Shown here one piece after another: positions 1 through 13,200 of a stretch of 64,000 nt of DNA. The position numbers and the translations under genes are program-made. The notes beneath the pieces are model-generated. The model was not told the origin of the DNA. It worked only from the letters and a program-made list of their open reading frames with translations, and ran no database searches. How positions within the stretch are numbered: the first letter of the stretch is position 1; each line of letters starts with the position of its first letter. Origin of the DNA: Ziziphus jujuba (lineage: Eukaryota > Streptophyta > Magnoliopsida > Rosales > Rhamnaceae); NCBI RefSeq assembly GCF_031755915.1, contig NC_083388.1, forward strand, positions 27,745,001 through 27,809,000, in the 5' to 3' direction.

Positions 1-1490
1 GCTAATAGGCGACACGGAAACGTTTTTATGCGTCACCTATTACTGATAACGAAAGACAAAACACTAGTTTATGTTGTTTAAATATTTTCACTGATGATTT
101 GACGCTGAAGGAAAATCAGATTGATTAAAGAGAAAGATTACACACAAAAAAAAAAAATTATTTGCTAACAAGCGACGCATAAGTAGTTTTATGCGTCGCC
201 TCTTACCATGATCTAAAAAAAAAATGTTAATTTGATAAGTTGCTTAAATATTTTCACAGGATATTTGATGTTGTAAGGAAAATCAGATTGAATTAAAAAA
301 AACAAAAATAAATTATATTTCCTAACAGACGATGTGGAAACATTTCTATGCGTCGCCTATTACTGATAACTTAAAAAAAAAACACTAGTTTATGTTTTTT
401 AAATATTTTCATTGGTGATTTGATGCTGAAAGAAAATCAGATTGATTAAACAGAAATATCACACACACAAAAAAAAAAATTATTTGCTAACAAGCGACGC
501 ATAAGTAGTTTTATGCGTTGCCTCTTACCATGATTTTAAAAAAAATGTTAATTTAAGAAGTTGCTTAAATATTTCCACAGAATATTTGATGTTGTAAGGA
601 AAATCAGATTAAGTTAAAAAAAAAAAACACAAAAAGAAATTGTATTTGCTAATAGGCGACACGGAAACATTCTTATGCGTCGCCTATTACTGATAACTAA
701 AAAAAAAAAGAAACATTAGTTTATGTTGTTGAAATATTTTCACTGGTGATTTGATGCTGAAAGAAAATCAGATTGATTAAAGAGAAAGATTACACACACC
801 AAAAAAAAAAAAAATTATTTGCTAACAAGCGACGCATAAGTAGTTTTATGCGTCGCCTCTTACCATGATCTAAAAAAAAAAATGTAAATTTAATAAGTTG
901 CTTAAATATTTTCACTGGATATTTGATGTTGTAAAAAAAATCAGATTTAGTAAAAAAAAAACAAAAATAAATTATATTTCCTAACAGACGATGTGGAAAT
1001 ATTTCTATGCCTCGCCTATTAATGATAACTTAAAAAAAAAAAACACTAGTTTATGTTGTTAAAATATTTTCATTGGTGATTTGATGCTGAAAGAAAATCA
1101 GGTTGATTAAACAGAAATATCACACACAAAAAAACAAAAAAAATTATTTGTTAACAAGCGACGCATAAGTAGTTTTATGCGTTGCCTCTTACCATGATTT
1201 AAAAAAAAATGTTAATCTAATAAGTTGCTTAAATATTTCCACAGAATATTTGATGTTGTAAAGAAAATCAGATTCAGTTAAAAATAAAAAACACATAAAA
1301 AGAAATTGTATTTGCTAGTAGGCGACACGGAAAGATTTTTATGCGTCGCCTACTACGGATAATAAAAAAAAAAACACTAGTTTATGTTCTTTAAATATTT
1401 TCACTGATGATTTGATGCTGAAAGAAAATCAGATAGATTAAGGAGAAAGATTACACACACAAAAAAAAAAAAATTATTTGCTAACAAACG
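1..1490 (+). repeat. Block duplicated at 8503-9985
   Basis: Shared rare variants in the same order show the duplication: GGAAACGTTTTT with AACGAAAGACAAAAC at the start, GGAAACATTCTTATG at ~660, TGTGGAAATATTTCTATGCC at ~985, and GGAAAGATTTTTATG with CTACTACGGATAAT at ~1330. The offset is 8,496-8,502 bases. The copies part company near 1490, where the left copy reads CAAACGACGC. Confidence 0.88.
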
Positions 1491-1929
1491 ACGCATAAGT
1501 AGTTTTATGCGGCACCTCTTACCATGATTTTAAAAAAAAATGTTAATTTAATAAGTTGCATAAATATTTCCACAGAATATTTGATGTTGTAAAGAAAATA
1601 AGATTAAGTTAAAAAAAAAAACACAAAAAAAGAAATTGTATTTGCTAATAGGCGACACGGAAACATTTTTATGCGTCGCCTATTACTGATAATAAAAAAA
1701 AAAACACTAGTTTATGTTGTTTAAATATTTTCACTGATGATTTGATGCTGAAAGAAAATTAGATTGATTAAAGAAAAAGATTACACACACAAAAAAAAAA
1801 AAAAATTATTTGCTAACAAGCGACGCATAAGTAGTTTTTTGCGTCGCCTCTTACCATGATCTGAAAAAAAAAATGTTAATTTAATAAGTTGCTTAAATAT
1901 TTTCATAGGATATTTGATGTTGTAAAGAA

Positions 1930-4330
1930 AATCAGATTGAGTTAAAAAAAAACAAAAATAAATTATATTTCCTAACAGACGATGTGGAGACATTTCTATG
2001 CGTCGCCTATTACTGATAACTTAAAAAAAAAACACTAGTTTATGTTGTTTAAATATTTTCATTGGTGATTTGATGCTGAAAGAAAATCAGATTGATTAAA
2101 CAGAAATATCACACACACAAAAATAAAAAATTATTTGCTAACAAGCGACGCATAAGTAGTTTTATACGTTGCCTCTTACCATGATTTTAAAAAAAATGTT
2201 AATTTAATAAGTTGCTTAAATATTTCCACAGAATATTTGATGTTGTAACGAAAATCAGATTAAGTTTTAAAAAAAAAAACAGAAAAAACGAAATTGTATT
2301 TGCTAATAGGCGACACGGAAACATTTTTATGCGTCGCCTATTACAGATAATGAAAAAAAAAACACTAGTTTATGTTGTATAAATATTTTTACTGATGAAT
2401 TGATGCTGAAAGAAAATTAGATAGATTCAAGAGAAAGATTACACACACACACAAAAAAAAAATTATTTGCTAACAAGCGACCTATAAGTAGTTTTATGCG
2501 TCGCCTCTTACCATGATCTAAAAAAGAAAATGTTAATTTAATAAGTTGCTTAAATATTTTCATAGGAAATTTGATGTTGTAAGGAAAATCAGATTGAATT
2601 TAAAAAAAACAAAAATAAATTATATTTCCTAACAGACGATGTGGAAACATTTCTATGCGTCGCCTATTACTGATAACTTAAAAAAAAAAAAACACTAGTT
2701 TATGTTGTTTATATATTTTCACTGATGATTTCATGCTGAAAGAAAATCAGATTGATTAAAGAAAAAGATTACACACACAAAAAAAAAAAAAATTATTTAC
2801 TAACAAGCGACGCATAAGTAGTTTTATGCATCACCTCTTACCATGATTCAATAAAAAACTGTAAATTTAATAAGTTACTTAAATATTTTCACAGGATATT
2901 TGATGTTGTAAAGAAAATCAGATTGATTAAAGAGAAAAATTAGACATAAAAAAAAAAAAAATTATTTGCTAACAAGCGACGCATAAGTAGTTTTATGCGT
3001 CGCCTCTCACCATGATCTAAAAAAAAAAATTCTAACTTAATAAGTTGCTTAAATATTTTCGCAGGATATTTGATGTTGTAAAGAAAATCAGATTGAATTA
3101 AAAAAAAACAAAAATAAATTATATTTCCTAACAGACGATGTGGAGACATTTCTATGCGTCGCCTATTACTGATAACTTAAAAAAAAAACACTAGTTTATG
3201 TTGTTTAAATATTTTCATTGGTGATTTGATGCTGAAAGAAAATCAGATTGATTAAACAGAAATATCACACACACAAAAATAAAAAATTATTTGCTAACAA
3301 GCGACGCATAAGTAGTTTTATACGTTGCCTCTTACCATGATTTTAAAAAAAATGTTAATTTAATAAGTTGCTTAAATATTTCCACAGAATATTTGATGTT
3401 GTAAAGAAAATCAGATTAAGTTTAAAAAAAAAAAACACAAAAAACGAAATTGTATTTGCTAATAGGCGACACGGAAACATTTTTATGCGTCGCCTATTAC
3501 AGATAATGAAAAAAAAAAACACTAGTTTATGTTGTATAAATATTTTTGCTGATGAATTGATGCTGAAAGAAAATTAGATAGATTCAAGTGAAAGATTACA
3601 CACACACAAAAAAAAAAAATTATTTGCTAACAAGCGACGCATAAGTAGTTTTATGCGTCGCCTCTTACCATGATCTCAAAAAAAAAATGTTAATTTAATA
3701 AGTTGCTTAAATATTTTCATAGGAAATTTGATGTTGTAAAGAAAATCAGATTGAATTTAAAAAAAACAAAAATAAATTATATTTCCTAACAGACGATGTG
3801 GAAACATTTCTATGCGTCTCCTATTACTGATAACTTAAAAAAAAAAAAACACTAGTTTATGTTGTTTATATATTTTCACTGATGATTTCATGCTGAAAGA
3901 AAATCAGATTGATTAAAGAAAAAGATTACACACACAAAAAAAAAAAAAAATTATTTACTAACAAGCGACGCATAAGTAGTTTTATGCATCACCTCTTACC
4001 ATGATTCAATAAAAAACTGTAAATTTAATAAGTTACTTAAATATTTTCACAGGATATTTGATGTTGTAAAGAAAATCAGATTGATTAAAGAGAAAGATTA
4101 GACATAAAAAAAAAAAAAATTATTTGCTAACAAGCGACGCATAAGTAGTTTTATGCGTCGCCTCTCACCATGATCTAAAAAAAAAAATTCTAACTTAATA
4201 AGTTGCTTAAATATTTTCGCAGGATATTTGATGTTGTAAAGAAAATCCGATTGAATTAAAAAAAAACAAAAATAAATTATATTTCCTAACAGACGATGTG
4301 GAAACATTTCTATGCGTCGCCTATTACTGA
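1930..4330 (+). repeat. 1158 bp tandem higher-order repeat
   Basis: Two adjacent copies of about 1158 bp share rare markers: GATGTGGAGACATTTC at 1981 and 3139, CTATTACAGATAATG with TTGTATAAATATTTTT at ~2340 and ~3500, and a chimeric Y half at 2905-2935 and 4063-4093. 1158 bp is about seven halves, an odd number, because the unit contains a Y-to-Y junction. Confidence 0.85.
2905..2945 (+). repeat. Chimeric Y half giving a Y-to-Y junction
   Basis: A Y half reads normally to GATGTTGTAAAGAAAATCAG and then takes an X tail (ATTGATTAAAGAGAAA) before another Y head. The switch falls in the longest stretch shared by X and Y. The same chimera is found at ~4063-4103 and ~5881-5930. Confidence 0.85.
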
Positions 4331-7004
4331 TAACTTAAAAAAAAAAAAAAACACTAGTTTATGTTGTTTAAATATTTTCACTGGTGATTTGATGCTGAAA
4401 GAAAATCAGATTGATTAAACAGAAAGATTACACACACAAAAAAAAAAAATTATTTGCTAACAAACGACGCATAAGTAGTCTTATGCATTGCCTCTTACCA
4501 TGATTTTTAAAAAAAATGTTAATTTAATAAGTTGCTTAAATATTTCCACAGAATATTTGATGTTGTAAAGAAAATCAGATTAAGTTAAAAAAAAAAAACA
4601 CAAAAAAAGAAATTGTATTTGCTAATAGGAGACAAGGAAACATTTTTATGCATCGCCTATTACTGATAATGAAAAAAAAAACACTAGTTTATGTTGTTTA
4701 TATATTTTCACTGATGATTTGATGCTGAAAGAAAATCAGATTGATTAAAGAAAAAGATTACACACACAAAAAAAAAAAAATTATTTACTAACAAGCGACG
4801 CATAAGTAGTTTTATGCATCACCTCTTACCATGATTCAATAAAAAACTGTAAATTTAATAAGTTACTTAAATATTTTCACAGGATATTTGATGTTGTAAA
4901 GAAAATCAGATTAAGTTTTAAAAAAAAAAACACAAAAAACGAAATTGTATTTGCTAATAGGCGACACGGAAACATTTTTATGCGTCGCCTATTACAGATA
5001 ATGAAAAAAAAAAACACTAGTTTATGTTGTATAAATATTTTTACTGATGAATTGATGCTGAAAGAAAATTAGATAGATTCAAGAGAAAGATTACACACAC
5101 ACAAAAAAAAAAAATTATTTGCTAACAAGCGACGCATAAGTAGTTTTATGCGTCGCCTCTTACCATGATCTCAAAAAAAAAATGTTAATTTAATATGTTG
5201 CTTAAATATTTTCATAGGAAATTTGATGTTGTAAAGAAAATCAGATTGAATTTAAAAAAAACAAAAATAAATTATATTTCCTAACAGACGATGAGGAAAC
5301 ATTTCTATGCGTCGTCTATTACTGATAACTTAAAAAAAAAAAAACACTAGTTTATGTTGTTTAAATATTTTCACTGGTGATTTGATGCTGAAAGAAAATC
5401 AAATTTATTAAAGAGAAAGATTACACACACAAAAAAAAAATTATTTGCTAACAAACGACGCATAAGTAGTCTTATGCGTTGCCTCTTACCATGATTTTAA
5501 AAAAAAATGTTAATTTAATAAGTTGCTTAAATATTTCCACAGAATATTTGATGTTGTAAAGAAAATCAAATTAAGTTAAAAAAAAACACAAAAAAAGAAA
5601 TTGTATTTGCTAATAGGAGACAAGGAAACATTTTTATGCATCGCCTATTACTGATAATGACAAAAAAAACACTAGTTTATGTTGTTTATATATTTTCACT
5701 AATGATTTGATGCTGAAAGAAAATCAGATTGATTAAAGAAAAAGATTACACACACAAAAAAAAAAAATTTATTTACTAACAAGCGACGCATAAGTAGTTT
5801 TATGCATCACCTCTTACCATGATTCAATAAAAAACTGTAAATTTAATAAGTTACTTAAATATTTTCACAGGATATTTGATGTTGTAAAGAAAATCAGATT
5901 GATTAAAGAGAAAGATTAGACATAAAAAAAAAAAAAATTATTTGCTAACAAGCGACGCATAAGTAGTTTTATGCGTCGCCTCTCACCATGATCTAAAAAA
6001 AAAAATGCTAACTTAATAAGTTGCTTAAATATTTTCGCAGGATATTTGATGTTGTAAAGAAAATCAGATTGAATTAAAAAAAAACAAAAATAAATTATAT
6101 TTCCTAACAGACGATGTGGAAACATTTCTATGCGTCACCTATTACTGATAACTTAAAAAAAAAAAAAAAACACTAGTTTATGATGTTTAAATATTTTCAC
6201 TGGTGATTTGATGCTGAAAGAAAATCAGATTGATTAAACAGAAATATCACAAACAAAAAAAAAATTACTTGCTAACAAACGACGCATAAGTAGTTTTATG
6301 CGGCACCTCTTACAATGATTTTAAAAAAAAAAGTTAATTTAATAAGTTGCTTAAATATTTCCACAGAATATTTGATGTTGTAAAGAAAATCAGATTAAGT
6401 TAAAAAAAACAAAACACAAAAAAAGAAATTGTATTTGCTAATAGGCGACACGGAAACATTTTTATGCATCACCTATTACTGATAATGAAAAAAAAAACAC
6501 TAGTTTACGTTGTTTAAATATTTTCACTGACGATTTGATGCTGAAAGAAAATCAAATTGATTAAAGAAAAAAATTACACACACAAAAAAAAAAAAATTAT
6601 TTGCTAACAAGCGACGCATAAGTAGTTTTATGCTTTGCCTCTTACCATGATCTGAAAAAAAATGTTAATTTAATAAGTTGCTTAAATATTTTCATAGGAT
6701 ATTTGATGTCGTAAAGAAAATCAGATTGAGTTAAAAAAAAAAACACACTAGTTTATGTTGTTTAAATATTTTCATTGGTGATTTGATGTTGAAAAAAAAT
6801 CAAATTGATTAAACAGAAATATCACACACAAAAAAAAAAATTATTTGCTAACAAGCGACGCATAAGCAGTTTTATGCGTTGCCTCTTACCATGATTTTAA
6901 AAAAAATGTTAATTTAAGAAGTTGCTTAAATATTTCCACATAATATTTGATGTTGTAAGGAAAATCAGATTAAGTTAAAAAAAAAAACACAAAAAGAAAT
7001 TGTA
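4330..7004 (+). repeat. Irregular dimers related to the 1158 bp repeat
   Basis: The stretch re-uses parts of the preceding repeat. The marker AATAGGAGACAAGGAAAC occurs at ~4625 and ~5612, about 985 bp apart. CTATTACAGATAATG recurs at ~4990, and the Y-to-Y junction recurs at ~5895-5925. It ends with a truncated junction at 6733-6745. No gene was seen. Confidence 0.8.
6733..6746 (+). repeat. Truncated Y-X junction
   Basis: A Y tail (GATTGAGTT plus an A-tract) runs straight into ACACTAGTTTATGTTG of an X half. About 100 bases that normally lie between them are missing, including the whole X dyad box. The join lies inside poly-A, so slippage or unequal exchange at the A-tracts is the simplest cause. 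Confidence 0.8.
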
Positions 7005-8502
7005 TTTGCTAATAGGCGACACGGAAACGTTTTTATGCGTCGCCTATTACTGATAACGAAAAACAAAACACTAGTTTATGTTGTTTAAATATTTTCACTG
7101 ATGATTTGACGCTGAAAGAAAATCAGATTGATTAAAGAGAAAGATTACACACAAAAAAAAAAAAAAATTATTTGCTAACAAGCGACGCATAAGTAGTTTT
7201 ATGCGTCGCCTCTTACCATGATCTAAAAAAAAAATTTTAATTTAAGAAGTTGCTTAAATATTTTCACAGGATATTTGATGTTGTAAAGACAATCAGATTT
7301 TTATGCGTCGCCTATTACTGATAACGAAAAAAAAACACTAGTTTATGTTGTTTAAATATTTTCACTGATGATTTGACGCTGAAAGAAAATCAGATTGATT
7401 AAAAAAAACAAAAATAAATTATATTTCGTAACAGACGATGTGGAAACATTTCTATGCGTCGCCTATTGCTGATAACTTAAAAAAAAAAAAAACACTAGTT
7501 TATGTTGTTTAAATATTTTCATTGGTTATTTGATGCTGAAAAAAAATCAGATTGATTAAACAGAAATATCACACACACAAAAAAAAAAATTATTTGCTAA
7601 CAAGCGACGCATAAGTAGTTTTATGCGTTGCCTCTTACCATGATTTTAAAAAAAATGTTAATTTAAGAAGTTGCTTAAATATTTCCACAGAATATTTGAT
7701 GTTGTAAGGAAAATCAGATTAAGTTAAAAAAAAAAACACAAAAAGAAATTGTATTTGCTAATAGGCGACACGGAAACGTTTTTATGCGTCGCCTATTACT
7801 GATAACGAAAGACAAAACACTAGTTTATGTTGTTTAAATATTTTCACTGATGATTTGACGCTGAAGGAAAATCAGATTGATTAAAGAGAAAGATTACACA
7901 CAAAAAAAAAAAATTATTTGCTAACAAGCGACGCATAAGTAGTTTTATGCGTCGCCTCTTACCATGATCTAAAAAAAAAATTTTAATTTAAGAAGTTGCT
8001 TAAATATTTTCACAGGATATTTGATGTTGTAAAGACAATCAGATTTTTATGCGTCGCCTATTACTGATAACGAAAAAAAAACACTAGTTTATGTTGTTTA
8101 AATATTTTCACTGATGATTTGACGCTGAAAGAAAATCAGATTGATTAAAAAAAACAAAAATAAATTATATTTCGTAACAGACGATGTGGAAACATTTCTA
8201 TGCGTCGCCTATTGCTGATAACTTAAAAAAAAAAAAAACACTAGTTTATGTTGTTTAAATATTTTCATTGGTTATTTGATGCTGAAAAAAAATCAGATTG
8301 ATTAAACAGAAATATCACACACACAAAAAAAAAAATTATTTGCTAACAAGCGACGCATAAGTAGTTTTATGCGTTGCCTCTTACCATGATTTTAAAAAAA
8401 ATGTTAATTTAAGAAGTTGCTTAAATATTTCCACAGAATATTTGATGTTGTAAGGAAAATCAGATTAAGTTAAAAAAAAAAACACAAAAAGAAATTGTAT
8501 TT
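7005..8502 (+). repeat. ~747 bp tandem higher-order repeat
   Basis: Two nearly identical copies lie in tandem, each with an unusual junction where a Y tail joins the middle of an X half: GACAATCAGATTTTTATGCG at ~7288 and ~8034, 746 bp apart. Both copies also share GTAACAGACGATG at ~7430 and ~8176. A third copy begins at 8503 and diverges after about 200 bp. Confidence 0.87.
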
Positions 8503-10240
8503 GCTAATAGGCGACACGGAAACGTTTTTATGCGTCGCCTATTACTGATAACGAAAGACAAAACACTAGTTTATGTTGTTTAAATATTTTCACTGATGAT
8601 TTGACGCTGAAGGAAAATCAGATTGATTAAAGAGAAAGATTACACACAAAAAAAAAAAATTATTTGCTAACAAGCGACGCATAAGTAGTTTTATGCGTCG
8701 CCTCTTACCATGATCTAAAAAAAAAATGTTAATTTGATAAGTTGCTTAAATATTTTCATAGGATATTTGATGTTGTAAGGAAAATCAGATTGAATTAAAA
8801 AAAACAAAAATAAATTATATTTCCTAACAGACGATGTGGAAACATTTCTATGCGTCGCCTATTACTGATAACTTAAAAAAAAAACACTAGTTTATGTTTT
8901 TTAAATATTTTCATTGGTGATTTGATGCTGAAAGAAAATCAGATTGATTAAACAGATATATCACAGAAAAAAAAAATTATTTGCTAACAAGCGACACATA
9001 AGTAGTTTTATGCGTTGCCTCTTACCATGATTTTAAAAAAATGTTAATTTAAGAAGTTGCCTAAATATTTCCACAGAATATTTGATGTTGTAAGGAAAAT
9101 CAGATTAAGTTAAAAAAAAAAAACACAAAAAGAAATTGTATTTGCTAATAGGCGACACGGAAACATTCTTATGCGTCGCCTATTACTGATAACTAAAAAA
9201 AAAAAGAAACATTAGTTTATGTTGTTGAAATATTTTCACTGGTGATTTGATGCTGAAAGAAAATCAGATTGATTAAAGAGAAAGATTACACACACCAAAA
9301 AAAAAAAAAAATTATTTGCTAACAAGCGACGCATAAGTAGTTTTATGCGTCGCCTCTTACCATGATCTAAAAAAAAAAATGTAAATTTAATAAGTTGCTT
9401 AAATATTTTCACAGGATATTTGATGTTGTAAAAAAAATCAGATTTAGTAAAAAAAAAACAAAAATAAATTATATTTCCTAACAGACGATGTGGAAATATT
9501 TCTATGCCTCGCCTATTAATGATAACTTAAAAAAAAAAAACACTAGTTTATGTTGTTAAAATATTTTCATTGGTGATTTGATGCTGAAAGAAAATCAGGT
9601 TGATTAAACAGAAATATCACACACAAAAAAACAAAAAAAATTATTTGTTAACAAGCGACGCATAAGTAGTTTTATGCGTTGCCTCTTACCATGATTTAAA
9701 AAAAAATGTTAATCTAATAAGTTGCTTAAATATTTCCACAGAATATTTGATGTTGTAAAGAAAATCAGATTCAGTTAAAAATAAAAAACACATAAAAAGA
9801 AATTGTATTTGCTAATAGGCGACACGGAAAGATTTTTATGCGTCGCCTACTACGGATAATAAAAAAAAAAACACTAGTTTATGTTCTTTAAATATTTTCA
9901 CTGATGATTTGATGCTGAAAGAAAATCAGATAGATTAAGGAGAAAGATTACACACACAAAAAAAAAAAATTATTTGCTAACAAGCGACGCATAAGTAGTT
10001 TTATGCGTCACCTCTTACCGTGATCTAAAAAAAAATGTTAATTTAATAAGTTGCTTAAATATTTTCACAGGATATTTGATGTTGTAAAGAAAATCAAATT
10101 CAGTTAAAAAAAAACAAAAATAAATTATATTTCCTAACAGATGATGTGGAAACATTTCTATGCGTCGCCTATTACTGATAACTAAAAAAAAAAAAACACT
10201 AGTTTATGTTGTTTAAATATTTTCACTGGTGATTTGATGC
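8503..10240 (+). repeat. Dimer block, copy of 1-1490
   Basis: The first 1.48 kb repeats the window start with few changes. Its part from ~9144, with GTGGAAATATTTC and GGAAAGATTTTTATG markers, occurs again at ~12,175-13,030 and ~17,260-18,110. It is therefore both a displaced duplication and a module of the next super-unit. Confidence 0.85.
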
Positions 10241-13200
10241 TGAAAGAAAATCAGATTGATGAAAGAGAAAGATTACACACACCAAAAAAAAAAAAATTAT
10301 TTGCTAACAAGCGACGCATAAGTAGTTTTATGCGTCGCCTCTTACCATGATCTGAAAAAAAAAATGTTAATTTAATAAGTTGCTTAAACATTTTCATAGG
10401 ATATTTGATGTTGTAAGGAAAATCAGATTGAGTTAAAAAAAAACAAAAATAGATTATATTTCCTAACAGACGATGTGGAAACATTTCTATGCGTCGCTTA
10501 TTACTGATAACTTAAAAAAAAAAAACACAAGTTTATGTTGTTTAAATATTTTCATAGGTGATTTGATGCTGAAAAAAAACTAAGATTGATTAAACAGAAA
10601 TATCACACACAAAAAAAAAAAAAATTTATTTGCTAACAAGCGACGCATAAGTAGTTTTATGCATCACCTCTTACCATGATTTAATAAAAAACTGTAAATT
10701 TAATAACTGTAAAATAAGATTTAATAAGTAGTTTTATGCGTCGCCTCTCACCATGATCTAAAAAAAAAAATGCTAACTTAATAAGTTGCTTCAATATTTT
10801 CACAGGATATTTGATGTTGTAAAGAAAATCAGATTGAATTAAAAAAAAACAAAAATAAATTATATTTCCTAACAGACGATGTGGAAACATTTCTATTCGT
10901 CACCTATTACTGATAACTTAAAAAAAAAAAAAAAAAACACTAGTTTATGATGTTTAAATATTTTCACTGGTGATTTGATGCTGAAAGAAAATCAGATTGA
11001 TTAAACAGAAATATCACAAACAAAAAAAAAATTACTTGCTAACAAACGACGCATAAGTAGTGTTATACGGCACCTCTTACAATGATTTAAAAAAAATGTT
11101 AATTTAATAAGTTGCTTAAATATTTCCACAGAATATTTGATGTTGAAAAGAAAATCAGATTAAGTTAAAAAAAAAAAAACACAAAAAAAGAAATTGTATT
11201 TGCTAATAGGCGACACGGAAACATTTTTATGCGTCGCCTATTACTGATAATGAAAAAAAAAACACTAGTTTACGTTGTTTAAATATTTTCACTGACGATT
11301 TGATGCTGAAAGAAAATCAAATTGATTAAAGAAAAAGATTACACACCCAAAAAAAAAAAAATTATTTGCTAACAAGCGACGCATAAGTAGTTTTATGCTT
11401 TGCCTCTTACCATGATCTAAAAGAAAAAATGTTAATTTAATAAGTTGCTTAAATATTTTCATAGGATACTTGATGTTGTAAAGAAAATCAGATTGAGTTA
11501 AAAAAAAACAAAAATAAATTATATTTCCTAACAGACGATGTGGAAACATTTCTATGCGTCGCCTATTACTGATAACTTAAAAAAAAAAAAACACTAGTTT
11601 ATGTTGTTTAAATATTTTCATTGGTGATTTGATGCTGAAAAAAAATCAGATTGATTAAATAGAAATATCACACATACAAAAAAAAAATTATTTGCTAACA
11701 AGCGACGCATAAGTAGTTTTATGCGTTGCCTCTTACCATGATTTTAAAAAAAATGTTAATTTAGGAAGTTGCTTAAATATTTCCATAGAATATTTGATGT
11801 TGTAAGGAAATCAGATTAAGTTAAAAAAAAAACACAAAAAGATATTGTATTTGCTAATAGGCGACACGGAAACATTTTTATGCGTCGCCTATTACTGATA
11901 ATGAAATAAAAAACACTAGTTTATGTTGTTTAAATATTTTCACCGATGATTTGATGCTGAAAGAAAATCAGATAGATTCAAGAGAAGATTACACACACAA
12001 AAAAAAAAAAAATTATTTGCTAACAAGCGACGCATAAGTAGTTTTATGCGTCGCCTCTTACCACGATCTAAAAAAAAAATGTTAATTTAACAAGTTGCTT
12101 AAATATTTTCACAGGATATTTGATGTTGTAAGGAAAATCAGATTAAGTTAAAAAAAAAAAACACAAAAAGAAATTGTATTTGCTAATAGGCGACACGGAA
12201 ACATTTTTATGCGTCGCCTATTACTGATAACTAAAAAAAAAAAGAAACACTAGTTTATGTTGTTGAAATATTTTCACTGGTGATTTGATGCTGAAAGAAA
12301 ATCAGATTGATTAAAGAGAAAGATTACACACACCAAAAAAAAAAAAAATTATTTGCTAACAAGCGACGCATAAGTAGTTTTATGCGTCGCCTCTTACCAT
12401 GATCTAAAAAAAAAAATGTAAATTTAATAAGTTGCTTAAATATTTTCACAGGATATTTGATGTTGTAAAAAAAATCAGATTTAGTAAAAAAAAACAAAAA
12501 TAAATTATATTTCCTAACAGACGATGTGGAAATATTTCTATGCCTCGCCTATTAATGATAACTTAAAAAAAAAAACACTAGTTTATGTTGTTAAAATATT
12601 TTCATTGGTGATTTGATGCTGAAAGAAAATCAGGTTGATTAAACAGAAATATCAAACACAAAAAAAAAAAAAATTATTTGTTAACAAGCGACGCATAAGT
12701 AGTTTTATGCGTTTCCTCTTACCATGATTTAAAAAAAAAATGTTAATCTAATAAGTTGCTTAAATATTTCCACAGAATATTTGATGTTGTAAAGAAAATC
12801 AGATTCAGTTAAAAATAAAAAACACATAAAAAGAAATTGTATTTGCTAATAGGCGACACGGAAAGATTTTTATGCGTCGCCTACTACGGATAATAAAAAA
12901 AAAACACTAGTTTATGTTGTTTAAATATTTTCACTGATGATTTGATGCTGAAAGAAAATCAGATAGATTAAGGAGAAAGATTACACACACAAAAAAAAAA
13001 AAAATTATTTGCTAACAAGCGACGCATAAGTAGTTTTATGCGTCACCTCTTACCATGATCTAAAAACAAATGTTAATTTAATAAGTTGCTTAAATATTTT
13101 CACAGGATATTTGATGTTGTAAAGAAAATCAAATTCAGTTAAAAAAAGACAAAAATAAATTATATTTCCTAACAGATGATGTGGAAACATTTCTATGCGT

